Source: Chaetoderma sp. LZ-2023a (lineage: Eukaryota; Mollusca; Caudofoveata; Chaetodermatida; Chaetodermatidae). Taken from it: a stretch of DNA of 64,000 nt. Both the position numbers and the translations under genes were made by a program. Positions within the stretch are counted from its first letter, which is position 1, and each line of letters begins with the position of its first letter. Below the pieces are notes generated by a model. That model ran no database searches. It saw nothing but the letters and a program-made list of their open reading frames with translations, and had not been told where the DNA came from. This document shows positions 34,701-49,700 of this stretch, in pieces. The stretch lies in contig CM067374.1 of the NCBI GenBank assembly GCA_034401795.1, positions 139,218,508 through 139,282,507 of the forward strand. Direction: 5' to 3'.

Positions 34701-37700
34701 ACTCTGTCATAGGCTCTTACATGATATTTAGCACGATGAACCACTCTGCCATGAGTTCTTACATGGCATTAAGCACGATGAACGACTCTGCCATGGGTTC
34801 TTATATGGCATTAAGCACGATGAACGACTCTGCCATGTGTTCCTGCATGGCATTAAGCACGATGAATCACTCTGTCATGGGTTCTTACATGGCATTAAGC
34901 ACGATGAACCACTCTGCCATGGGTACTTACACGGCATTAAGCACGATGAATCACTCTGCCATGGGTTCTTATACAGCAATAAGCACGATGAACGACTCTG
35001 CCATGGGCTCTTACATGGCATTAAGCACGATGAACGACTCTGCCATGGGTTCTTACATGGCATTAAGCACGATGAACCACTGCCATGGGTTCTTATATGG
35101 CATTAAGCACGATAAATCACTCTGCCATGAGTTCTTACACAGCATTAAGCACGATGAACGACTCTGCCATGGGTTCTTACACGTCATTAAGCACGATGAA
35201 CGACTCTGCCATGGGCTCTTACCTGGGATTAAGCACGATGAATCACTCTGCCATGGGTTCTTACATGGCATTAAGCACGATGAACGACTCTGCCATGGGC
35301 TCTTACATGGCATTAAGCACGATGAATCACTCTGCCATGGGTTCTTACATGGCATTAAGCACGATGAACGACTCTGCCATGGGCTCTTATATGGAATTAA
35401 GCACGATGAACGACTCTGCCATGGGTTCTTACACGGCATTAAGCACGATGAATCACTCTGCCATGGGTTCTTACATGACATTAAGCACGATGAACGACTC
35501 TGCCATGGGCTCTTACATGGCATTAAGCACGATGAATCACTCTGCCATGGGTTCTTACACGGCATTAAACACGATAAACGACTCTGCCATGGGCTCTTAC
35601 ATGGCATTAAGCACGATGAACCACTCTGCCATGGGTTCTTACATGGCATTAAGCACGATGAACGACTCTGCCATGGGTTCTTATATGGCATTAAGCACGA
35701 TGAACGACTCTGCCATGTGTTCCTGCATGGCATTAAGCACGATGAATCACTCTGTCATGGGTTCTTACATGGCATTAAGCACGATGAACCACTCTGCCAT
35801 GGGTACTTACACGCATTAAGCACCATGAATCACTCTGCCATGGGTTCTTACACAGCAATAAGCACGATGAACGACTCTGCCATGGGCTCTTCCATGACAT
35901 TAAGGACGATGAACGACTCTGCCATGGGTTCCTGCATGGCATTAAGCACGATGAATCACTCTGTCATGGATTCTTACATGGCATTAAGCACGATGAACCA
36001 CTCTGCCATGGGTACTTACACGGCATTAAGCACGATGAATCACTCTGCCATGGGTTCTTATACAGCAATAAGCATGATGAACGACTCTGCCATGGGCTCT
36101 TACATGGCATTAAGCACGATGAACGACTCTGCCATGGGTTCTTACATGGCATTAAGCACGATGAACCACTGCCATGGGTTCTTACATGGCATTAAGCACG
36201 ATGAATCACTCTGCCATGAGTTCTTACACGGCATTAAGCACGATGAACGACTCTGCCATGGGTTCTTACACGTCATTAAGCACGATGAACGACTCTGCCA
36301 TGGGTCTTACATGGCATTAAGCACGATAAATCACTCTGCCATGGGTTCTTACATGGCATTAAGCACGATGAACGACTCTGCCATGGGCTCTTACATGGCA
36401 TCAAGCACGATGAATCACTCTGCCATGGGTTCTTACACGGCATTAAACACGATAAACGACTCTGCCATGGGCTCTTACATGGCATTAAGCACGATGAATC
36501 ACTCTGCCATGGGTTCTTACATGGCATTAAGCACGATGAACGACTCTGCCATGGGTTCTTACATGGCATTAAGCACGATGAACCACTCTGCCATGGGTTC
36601 TTACATGGCATTAAGCACGATGAACGACTCTGCCATGGGTTCTTATATGGCATTAAGCACGATGAACGACTCTGCCATGTGTTCCTGCATAGCATTAAGC
36701 ACGATGAATCACTCTGTCATGGGTTCTTACATGGCATTAAGCACGATGAACCACTCTGCCATGGGTACTTACACGCATTAAGCACGATGAATCACTCTGC
36801 CATGGGTTCTTACACAGCAATAAGCACGATGAACGACTCTGCCATGGGCTCTTCCATGATATTAAGCACGATGAACGACTCTGCCATGGCTTCTTACATG
36901 GCATTAAGCACGATTAACGACTCTGCCATGGGTTCTTACACGTCATTAAGCACGATGAACGACTCTGCCATGGGCTCTTACATGGCATTAAGCACGATGA
37001 CTCACTCTGCCATGGGTTCTTACATGGCATTAAGCACGATAAACGACTCTGCCATGGGCTCTTACATGGCATTAAGCACGATGAATAACTCTGCCATGGG
37101 TTCTTACATGGCATTAAGCACGATGAACGACTCTGCCATGGGCTCTTATATGGAATTAAGCACGATGAACGACTCTGCCATGGGTTCTTACACGGCATTA
37201 AGCACGATGAATCACTCTGCCATGGGTTCTTACATGACATTAAGCACGATGAACGACTCTGCCATGGGCTCTTACATGGCATTAAGCACGATGAATCACT
37301 CTGCCATGGGTTCTTACACGGCATTAAACACGATCAACGACTCTGCCATGGGCTCTTACATGGCATTAAGCACGATGAATCACTCTGCCATGGGTTCTTA
37401 CATGGCATTAAGCACGATGAACCACTCTGCCATGGGTTCTTACATGGCATTAAGCACGATGAACGACTCTGTCATAGGCTCTTACATGATATTTAGCACG
37501 ATGAACCACTCTGCCATGGGTTCTTACATTGCATTAAGCACGATGAACGACTCTGCCATGGGTTCTTATATGGCATTAAGCACGATGAACGACTCTGCCA
37601 TGTGTTCCTGCATGGCATTAAGCACGATGAATCACTCTGTCATGGGTTCTTACATGGCATTAAGCACGATGAACCACTCTGTCATGGGTACTTACACGCA

Positions 37701-40700
37701 TTAAGCACGATGAATCACTCTGCCATGGGTTCTTACACAGCAATAAGCACGATGAACGACTCTGCCATGGGCTCTTACATGGCATTAAGCACCATGAATC
37801 ACTCTGCCATGGGCTCTTACATGGCATTAAGCACGATGAATCACTCTGCCATGGGTTCTTACACGGCATTAACCACGATAAACGACTCTGCCATGGGCTC
37901 TTACATGGCATTAAGCACGATGAATCACTCTGCCATGGGTTCTTACATGGCATTAAGCACGATAAACGACTCTGCCATGGGTTCTTACATGGCATTAAGC
38001 ACGATGAACCACTCTGCCATGGCTTCTTACATGGCATTAAGCACGATGAATCACTCTGCCATGGGTTCTTACATGGCATTAAGCACGATGAATCACTCTG
38101 CCATGGGTACTTACACGTCATTAAGCACGATGAACGACTCTGCCATGGGTTCTTACACGTCATTAAGCACGATGAACGACTCTGCCATGGGCTCTTACAT
38201 GGCATTAAGCACGATGAATCACTCTGCCATGGGTTCTTACCCGGCATTAAGCACGATGAACGACTCTGCCATGGGTTCTTACATGGCATTAAGCACGATG
38301 AATCACTCTGCCATGGGTTCTTACATGGCATTAAGCACGATGAACCACTCTGCAATGGGCTCTTACATGATATTAAGCACGGTGAACGACTCTGCCATGG
38401 GTTCTTATATGGCATTAAGCACGATGAATCACTCTGCCATGGGTTCTTACCCGGCATTAAGCACGATGAACGACTCTGCCATGGGTTCTTACATGGCATT
38501 AAGCACGATGAATCACTCTGCCATGGGTTCTTACATGGCATTAAGCACGATGAATCACTCTGCCATGGGTTCTTACACAGCAATAAGCACGATGAACGAC
38601 TCTGCAATGGGCTCTTACATGATATTAAGCACGGTGAACGACTCTGCCATGGGTTCTTATATGGCATTAAGCACGATGAACGACTCTGCCATGTGTTCCT
38701 GCATGGCATTAAGCACGATGAATCACTCTGCCATGGGTTCTTACACAGCAATAAGCACGATGAACGACTCTGCCATGGGCTCTTACATGACATTAAGCAC
38801 GATGAACGACTCTGCCATGGGGTCTTACATGGCATTAAGCACGATGAACGACTCTGCCAAGGGTTCTTACACGGCATTAAGCACGATGAACCACTGCCAT
38901 GGGTTCTTACATGGCATTAAGCACGATGAACGACTCTGCCATGGGTTCTTACATGGCATTAAGCACGATGAGCCACTCTGCCATGGGTTCTTATATGGCA
39001 TTAAGCACGATGAACGACTCTGCCATGGGCTCTTACATGGCATTAAGCACGATGAATCACTCTGCCATGGCTTCGTACATGGCATTAAGCACGATGAATC
39101 ACTCTGCCATGGGTTCTTACATGGCATTAAGCACGATGAATCACTCTGCCATGGGTTCTTACACGGCATTAAGCACGATGAACGACTCTGCCATGGGCTC
39201 TTATATGGAATTAAGCACGATGAACGACTCTGCCATGGGTTCTTACACGGCATTAAGCACGATGAATCACTCTGCCATGGGTTCTTACATGACATTAAGC
39301 ACGATGAACGACTCTGCCATGGGCTCTTACATGGCATTAAGCATGATGAATCACTCTGCCATGGGTTCTTACACGGCATTAAACACGATCAACGACTCTG
39401 CCATGGGCTCTTACATGGCATTAAGCACGATGAATCACTCTGCCATGGGTTCTTACATGGCATTAAGCACGATGAACGACTCTGCCATGGGTTCTTACAT
39501 GGCATTAAGCACGATGAACCACTCTGCCATGGGTTCTTACATGGCATTAAGCACGATGAACGACTCTGTCATAGGCTCTTACATGATATTTAGCACGATG
39601 AACCACTCTGCCATGGGTTCTTACATGGCATTAAGCACGATGAACGACTCTGCCATGGGTTCTTATATGGCATTAAGCACGATGAACGACTCTGCCATGT
39701 GTTCCTGCATGGCATTAAGCACGATGAATCACTCTGTCATGGGTTCTTACATGGCATTAAGCACGATGAACCACTCTGCCATGGGTACTTACACGCATTA
39801 AGCACGATGAATCACTCTGCCATGGGTTCTTACACAGCAATAAGCACGATGAACGACTCTGCCATGGGCTCTTACATGGCATTAAGCACCATGAATCACT
39901 CTGCCATGGGCTCTTACATGGCATTAAGCACGATCAATCACTCTGCCATGGGTTCTTACACGGCATTAACCACGATAAACGACTCTGCCATGGGCTCTTA
40001 CATGGCATTAAGCACGATGAATCACTCTGCCATGGGTTCTTACATGGCATTAAGCACGATAAACGACTCTGCCATGGGTTCTTACATGGCATTAAGCACG
40101 ATGAACCACTCTGCCATGGCTTCTTACATGGCATTAAGCACGATGAATCACTCTGCCATGGGTTCTTACATGGCATTAAGCACGATGAATCACTCTGCCA
40201 TGGGTACTTACACGTCATTAAGCACGATGAACGACTCTGCCATGGGTTCTTACACGTCATTAAGCACGATGAACGACTCTGCCATGGGCTCTTACATGGC
40301 ATTAAGCACGATGAATCACTCTGCCATGGGTTCTTACCCGGCATTAAGCACGATGAACGACTCTGCCATGGGTTCTTACATGGCATTAAGCACGATGAAT
40401 CACTCTGCCATGGGTTCTTACATGGCATTAAGCACGATGAACCACTCTGCAATGGGCTCTTACATGATATTAAGCACGGTGAACGACTCTGCCATGGGTT
40501 CTTATATGGCATTAAGCACGATGAATCACTCTGCCATGGGTTCTTACCCGGCATTAAGCACGATGAACGACTCTGCCATGGGTTCTTACATGGCATTAAG
40601 CACGATGAATCACTCTGCCATGGGTTCTTACATGGCATTAAGCACGATGAATCACTCTGCCATGGGTTCTTACACAGCAATAAGCACGATGAACGACTCT

Positions 40701-43700
40701 GCAATGGGCTCTTACATGATATTAAGCACGGTGAACGACTCTGCCATGGGTTCTTATATGGCATTAAGCACGATGAACGACTCTGCCATGTGTTCCTGCA
40801 TGGCATTAAGCACGATGAATCACTCTGCCATGGGTTCTTACACAGCAATAAGCACGATGAACGACTCTGCCATGGGCTCTTACATGACATTAAGCACGAT
40901 GAACGACTCTGCCATGGGGTCTTACATGGCATTAAGCACGATGAACGACTCTGCCAAGGGTTCTTACACGGCATTAAGCACGATGAACCACTGCCATGGG
41001 TTCTTACATGGCATTAAGCACGATGAACGACTCTGCCATGGGTTCTTACATGGCATTAAGCACGATGAGCCACTCTGCCATGGGTTCTTATATGGCATTA
41101 AGCACGATGAACGACTCTGCCATGGGCTCTTACATGGCATTAAGCACGATGAATCACTCTGCCATGGCTTCGTACATGGCATTAAGCACGATGAATCACT
41201 CTGCCATGGGTTCTTACATGGCATTAAGCACGATGAATCACTCTGCCATGGGTTCTTACACGGCATTAAGCATGATGAACGACTCTGCCATGGGTTCTTA
41301 CACGTCATTAAGCACGATGAACGACTCTGCCATGGGCTCTTACATGGCATTAAGCACGATGAATCACTCTGCCATGGGTTCTTACACGGCATTAAGCACG
41401 ATGAACGACTCTGCCATGGGTTCTTACACGGCATTAAGCACGATGAATCACTCTGCCATGGGTTCTTACACAACAATTAGCACGATGAACGACTCTGCCA
41501 TGGGCTCTTACATGACATTAAGCACGATGAACGACTCTGCCATGGGTTCTTATATGGCATTAAGCAAGATGAACGACTCTGCCATGTGTTCCCGCATGGC
41601 ATTAAGCACGATGAATCACTCTGTCATGGGTTCTTACATGGCATTAAGCACGATGAACCACTCTGCCATGGGTACTTACACGGCATTAAGCACGATGAAT
41701 CACTCTGCCATGGGTTCTTACACAGCAATAAGCACGATGAACGACTCTGCCATGGGCTCTTACATGACATTAAGCACGATGAACGACTCTGCCATGGGGT
41801 CTTACATGGCATTAAGCACGATGAACGACTCTGCCATGGGTTCTTACATGCATTAAGCACGATGAACCACTGCCATGGGTTCTTACATGGCATTAAGCAC
41901 GATGAATCACTCTGCCATGAGTTCCTACACGGCATTAAGCACGATGAACGACTCTGCCATGGGCTCTTACATGTCATTAAGCACGATGAATCACTCTGCC
42001 ATGAGTTCTTACACGGCATTAAGCACGATGAACGACTCTGCCATGGGTTCTTACACGTCATTAAGCACGATGAACGACTCTGCCATGGGCTCTTACATGG
42101 CATTAAGCACGATGAATCACTCTGCAATGGGTTCTTACATGGCATTAAGCACGATGAACGACTCTGCCATGGGCTCTTACATGGCATTAAGCACGATGAA
42201 TCACTCTGCCATGGGTTCTTACATGGCATTAAGCACGATGAATGACTCTGCCATGTGCTCTTATATGGAATTAAGCACGATGAACGACTCTGCCATTGGT
42301 TCTTACACGGCATTAAGCACGATGAATCACTCTGCCATGGGTTCTTACATGACATTAAGCACGATGAACGACTCTGCCATGGGCTCTTACATGGCATTAA
42401 GCACGATGAATCACTCTGCCATGGGTTCTTACACGGCATTAAACACGATAAACGACTCTCCCATGGGCTCTTACATGGCATTAAGCACGATGAATCACTC
42501 TGCCATGGGTTCTTACATGGCATTAAGCACGATGAACGACTCTGCCATGGGTTATTACATGGCATTAAGCACGATGACACCACTCTGCCATGGGTTCTTA
42601 CATGGCATTAAGCACGATGAACGACTCTGTCATAGGCTCTTACATGATATTTAGCACGATGAACCACTCTGCCATGGGTTCTTACATGGCATAAAGCACG
42701 ATGAACGACTCTGCCATGGGTTCTTATATGGCATTAAGCACGATGAACGACTCTGCCATGGGTACTTACACGGCATTAAGCACGATGAATCACTCTGCCA
42801 TGGATTCTTACACAGCATTAAACACGATAAACGACTCTGCCATGGGCTCTTACATGGCATTAAGCACGATGAATCACTCTGCCATGGGTTCTTACATGGC
42901 ATTAAGCACGATGAACGACTCTGCCATGGGTTATTACATGGCATTAAGCACGATGACACCACTCTGCCATGGGTTCTTACATGGCATTAAGCACGATGAA
43001 CGACTCTGTCATAGGCTCTTACATGATATTTAGCACGATGAACCACTCTGCCATGGGTTCTTACATGGCATTAAGCACGATGAACGACTCTGCCATGGGT
43101 TCTTATATGGCATTAAGCACGATGAACGACTCTGCCATGTGTTCCTGCATGGCATTAAGCACGATGAATCACTCTGTCATGGGTTCTTACACAGCAATAA
43201 GCACGATGAACGACTCTGCCATGGGCTCTTACATGACATTAAGCACGATGAACGACTCTGCCATGGGTTCTTACATGGCATTAAGCACGATGAACGACTC
43301 TGCCATGGGTTCTTACATGGCATTAAGCACGATGAACCACTGCCATGGGTTCTTACATGGCATTAAGCACGATGAATCACTCGGCCATGGGTTCTTACAC
43401 GGCATTAAGCACTATGAACGACTCTGCCACGGGTTCTTACACGTCATTAAGCACGATGAACGACTCTGCCATGGGCTCTTACATGGCATTAAACACGATG
43501 AATCACTCTGCCATGGGTTCTTACATGGCATTAAGCACGATGAACGACTCTGTCATGGGCTCTTACATGGCATTAAGCACGATGAATCACTCTGCCATGG
43601 GTTCTTACATGGCATTAAACACGATGAACGACTCTGCCATGGGTTCTTATATGGAATTAATCACGATGAACGACTCTGCCATGGGTTCTTACACGGTATT

Positions 43701-46700
43701 AAGCACGATGAATCACTCTGCCATGGGTTCTTACATGACATTAAGCACGATGAATCACTCTGCCATGGGTTCTTACACGGCATTAAGCACGATGAACGAC
43801 TCTGCCATGGGCTCTTACACGGCATTAAGCACGATGAATCACTCTGCCATGGGTTCTTACATGGCATTAAGCACGATGAACCACTCTGCCATGGGTACTT
43901 ACACGGCATTAAGCACGATGAATCACTCTGCCATGGGTTCTTACACAGCAATAAGCACGATGAACGACTCTGCCATGGGCTCTTACATGACATTAAGCAC
44001 GATGAACGACTCTGCCATGGGTTCTTACACGGCATTAAGCACGATGAATCACTCTGCCATGGGTTCTTACATGACATTAAGCACGATGAACGACTCTGCC
44101 ATGGGCTCTTACATGGCATTAAGCACGATGAATCACTCTGCCATGGGTTCTTACACGGCATTAAACACGATAAACGACTCTGCCATGGGCTCTTACATGG
44201 CATTAAGCACGATGAATCACTCTGCCATGGGTTCTTACATGGCATTAAGCACGATGAACGACTCTGCCATGGGTTATTACATGGCATTAAGCACGATGAC
44301 ACCACTCTGCCATGGGTTCTTACATGGCATTAAGCACGATGAACGACTCTGTCATAGGCTCTTACATGATATTTAGCACGATGAACCACTCTGCCATGGG
44401 TTCTTACATGGCATAAAGCACGATGAACGACTCTGCCATGGGTTCTTATATGGCATTAAGCACGATGAACGACTCTGCCATGTGTTCCTGCATGGCATTA
44501 AGCACGATGAATCACTCTGTCATGGGTTCTTACATAGCATTAAGCACGATGAACCACTCTGCCATGGGTACTTACACGGCATTAAGCACGATGAATCACT
44601 CTGCCATGGATTCTTACACAGCAATAAGCACGATGAACGACTCTGCCATGGGCTCTTACATGACATTAAGCACGATGAACGACTCTGCCATGGGTTCTTA
44701 CATGGCATTAAGCACGATGAACGACTCTGCCATGGGTTCTTACATGGCATTAAGCACGATGAACCACTGCCATGGGTTCTTACATGGCATTAAGCACGAT
44801 GAATCACTCGGCCATGGGTTCTTACACGGCATTAAGCACTATGAACGACTCTGCCACGGGTTCTTACACGTCATTAAGCACGATGAACGACTCTGCCATG
44901 GGCTCTTACATGGCATTAAACACGATGAATCACTCTGCCATGGGTTCTTACATGGCATTAAGCACGATGAACGACTCTGTCATGGGCTCTTACATGGCAT
45001 TAAGCACGATGAATCACTCTGCCATGGGTTCTTACATGGCATTAAACACGATGAACGACTCTGCCATGGGTTCTTATATGGAATTAATCACGATGAACGA
45101 CTCTGCCATGGGTTCTTACACGGTATTAAGCACGATGAATCACTCTGCCATGGGTTCTTACATGACATTAAGCACGATGAACGACTCTGCCATGGGCTCT
45201 TACATGGCATTAAGCACCATCAATCACTCTGCCATGGGTTCTTACACAACATTAAGCACGATGAACGACTCTGCCATGGGTTCTTACACGTCATTAAGCA
45301 CGATGAACGACTCTGCCATGGGCTCTTACATGGCATTAAGCACGATGAATCACTCTGCCATGGGTTCTTACACGGCATTAAGCACGATGAACGACTCTGC
45401 CATGGGCTCTTACATGGCATTAAGCACGATGAATCACTCTGCCATGGGTTCTTACATGGCATTAAGCACGATGAACCACTCTGCCATGGGTACTTACATG
45501 GCATTAAGCACGATGAACCACTCTGCCATGGGTTCTTACACAGCAATAAGCACGATGAACGACTCTGCCATGGGCTCTTACATGACATTAAGCACGATGA
45601 ACGACTCTGCCATGGGTTCTTACATGACATTAAGCACGATGAACGACTCTGCCATGGGTTCTTACATGGCATTAAGCACGATGAATCACTCTGCCATGGG
45701 TTCTTACATGGCATTAAGCACGATGAATCACTCTGCCATGGGTTCTTACATGGCATTAAGCACGATGAACGACTCTGCCATGGGCTCTTACATGGCATTA
45801 AGCACGATGAATCACTCTGCCATGAGTTCTTACATGGCATTAAGCACGATGAACGACTCTGCCATGTGCTCTTATACGGAATTAAGCACGATGAACGACT
45901 CTGCCATGGGTTCTTACATGGCATCAAGCACGATGAATCACTCTGCCATGGGTTCTTACACGGCATTAAACACGATAAACGACTCTGCCATGGGCTCTTA
46001 CATGGCATTAAGCACGATGAATCACTCTGCCATGGGTTCTTACACGGCATTAAGCACGATGAACCATTCTGCCATGGGTTCTTACATGGCATTAAGCACG
46101 ATGAACGACTCTGTCATAGGCTCTTACATGATATTTAGCACGATGAACGACTCTGCCATGGGCTCTTATATGGAATTAATCACGATGAACGACTCTGCCA
46201 TGGGTTCTTACACGGCATTAAGCACGATGAATCACTCTGCCATGGGTTCTTACATGACATTAAGCACGATGAACGACTCTGTCATGGGCTCTTACATGGC
46301 ATTGAGTACCATGAATCACTCTGCCATGGGTTCTTACACGGCATTAAGCACGATGAACGACTCTGCCATGGGTTCTTACACGTCATTAAGCACGATGAAC
46401 GACTCTGCCATGGGCTCTTACATGGCATTAAGCACGATGAATCACTCTGCCATGGGTTCTTACACGGCATTAACCACGATAAACGACTCTGCCATGGGCT
46501 CTTACATGGCATTAAGCACGATGAATCACTCTGCCATGGGCTCTTACATGACATTAAGCACGATGAACGACTCTGCCATGGGTTCTTACATGGCATTAAG
46601 CACGATTAACCACTCTGCCATGGGTTCTTATATGGCATTAAGCACGATGAACGACTCTACCATGGGCTCTTACATGGCATTAAGCACGATGAATCACTCT

Positions 46701-49700
46701 GCCATGGCTTCTTACATGGCATTAAGCACGATGAATCACTCTGCCATGGGTTCTTACATGGCATTAAGCACGATGAATCACTCTGCCATGGGTTCTTACA
46801 CGGCATTAAGCACGGTGAATGACTCTGCCATGGGTTCTTACACGTCATTAAGCACGATGAACGACTCTACCATGGGCTCTTACATGGCATTAAGCACGAT
46901 GAATCACTCTGCCATGGGTTCTTACACGGCATTAAGCACGATGAACGACTCTGCCATGGGCTCTTACACGGCATTAAGCACGATGAATCACTCTGCCATG
47001 GGTTCTTACATGGCATTAAGCACGATGAACGACTCTGCCATGTGCTCTTATATGGAATTAAGCACGATGAACGACTCTGCCATGGGTTCTTACACAGCAT
47101 TAAGCACGATGAATCACTCTGCCATGGGTTCTTACATGACATTAATCACGATGAACGACTCTGCCATGGGCTCTTACATGGCATCAAGCACGATGAATCA
47201 CTCTGCCATGGGTTCTTACACGGCATTAAACACGATAAACGACTCTGCCATGGGCTCTTACATGGCATTAAGCACGATGAATCACTCTGCCATGGTTTCT
47301 TACACGGCATTAAGCACGATGAACCACTGCCATGGGTTCTTACATGGCATTAAGCACGATGAACCACTCTGCCATGGGTACTTACACGGCATTAAGCACC
47401 ATGAATCACTCTGCCATGGGTTCTTACACAGCAATAAGCACGATGAACGACTCTGCCATGGGCTCTTACATGACATTAAGCACGATGAACGACTCTGCCA
47501 TGGGTTCTTACACGTCATTAAGCACGATGAACGACTCTGCCATGGGCTCTTACATGGCATTAAGCACGATGAATCACTCTGCCATGGGTTCTTACATGGC
47601 ATTAAGCACGATGAACGACTCTGCCATGGGCTCTTACATGGCATTACGCACGATGAATCACTCTGCCATGGGTTCTTACATGGCATTAAGCACGATGAAC
47701 GACTCTGCCATGTGCTCTTATATGGAATTAAGCACGATGAACGACTCTGCCATGGGTTCTTACACAGCATTAAGCACGATGAATCACTCTGCCATGGGTT
47801 CTTACATGACATTAATCACGATGAACGACTCTGCCATGGGCTCTTACATGGCATCAAGCACGATGAATCACTCTGCCATGGGTTCTTACACGGCATTAAA
47901 CACGATAAACGACTCTGCCATGGGCTCTTACATGGCATTAAGCACGATGAATCACTCTGCCATGGGTTCTTACATGGCATTAAGCACGATGAACCACTCT
48001 GCCATGGGTTCTTACATGGTATTAACCACGATGAACGACTCTGTCATAGGCTCTTACATGATATTTAGCACGATGAACCACTCTGCCATGGGTTCTTACA
48101 TGGCATTAAGCACGATGAACGACTCTGCCATTGGTTCTTATATGGCATTAAGCACGATGAACGACTCTGCCATGTGTTCCTGCATGGCATTAAGCACGAT
48201 GAATCACTCTGTCATGGGTTCTTACATAGCATTAAGCACGATGAACCACTCTGCCATGGGTACTTACACGGCATTAAGCACGATGAATCACTCTGCCATG
48301 GGTTCTTACACAGCAATAAGCACGATGAACGACTCTGCCATGGACTCTTACATGACATTAAGCATGATGAACGACTCTGCCATGGGTTCTTACACAGCAA
48401 TAAGCACGATGAACGACTCTGCCATGGGCTCTTACATGACATTAAGCATGATGAACGACTCTGCCATGGGTTCTTACATGGCATTAAGCACGATGAACGA
48501 CTATGCCATGGGTTCTTACATGGCATTACGCACGATGAATCACTCTGCCATGGGTTCTTACATGGCATTAAGCACGATGAACGACTCTGCCATGTGCTCT
48601 TATATGGAATTAAGCACGATGAACGACTCTGCCATGGGTTCTTACACAGCATTAAGCACGATGAATCACTCTGCCATGGGTTCTTACATGACATTAATCA
48701 CGATGAACGACTCTGCCATGGGCTCTTACATGGCATCAAGCACGATGAATCACTCTGCCATGGGTTCTTACACGGCATTAAACACGATAAACGACTCTGC
48801 CATGGGCTCTTACATGGCATTAAGCACGATGAATCACTCTGCCATGGGTTCTTACATGGCATTAAGCACGATGAACCACTCTGCCATGGGTTCTTACATG
48901 GTATTAACCACGATGAACGACTCTGTCATAGGCTCTTACATGATATTTAGCACGATGAACCACTCTGCCATGGGTTCTTACATGGCATTAAGCACGATGA
49001 ACGACTCTGCCATGGGTTCTTATATGGCATTAAGCACGATGAACGACTCTGCCATGTGTTCCTGCATGGCATTAAGCACGATGAATCACTCTGTCATGGG
49101 TTCTTACATAGCATTAAGCACGATGAACCACTCTGCCATGGGTACTTACACGGCATTAAGCACGATGAATCACTCTGCCATGGGTTCTTACACAGCAATA
49201 AGCACGATGAACGACTCTGACATGGGCTCTTACATGACATTAAGCATGATGAACGACTCTGCCATGGGTTCTTACATGGCATTAAGCACGATGAACGACT
49301 ATGCCATGGGTTCTTACATGGCATTAAGCACGATGAACCACTGCCATGGGTTCTTACATGACATTACGCACGATGAATCACTCGGCCATGGGTTCTTACA
49401 CGGCATTAAGCACGATGAACGACTCTGCCATGGGTTCTTACACGTCATTAAGCACGATGAACGACTCTGCCATGGGCTCTTACATGGCATTAAGCACGAT
49501 GAATCACTCTGCCATGGGTTCTTACATGGCATTAAGCACGATGAACGACTCTGTCATGGGCTCTTACATGGCATTAAGCACGATGAATCACTCTGCCATG
49601 GGTTCTTACATGGCATTAAGCACGATGAACGACTCTGCCATGGGTTCTTACATGGCATTAATCACGATGAACCACTGCCATGGGTTCTTACATGGCATTA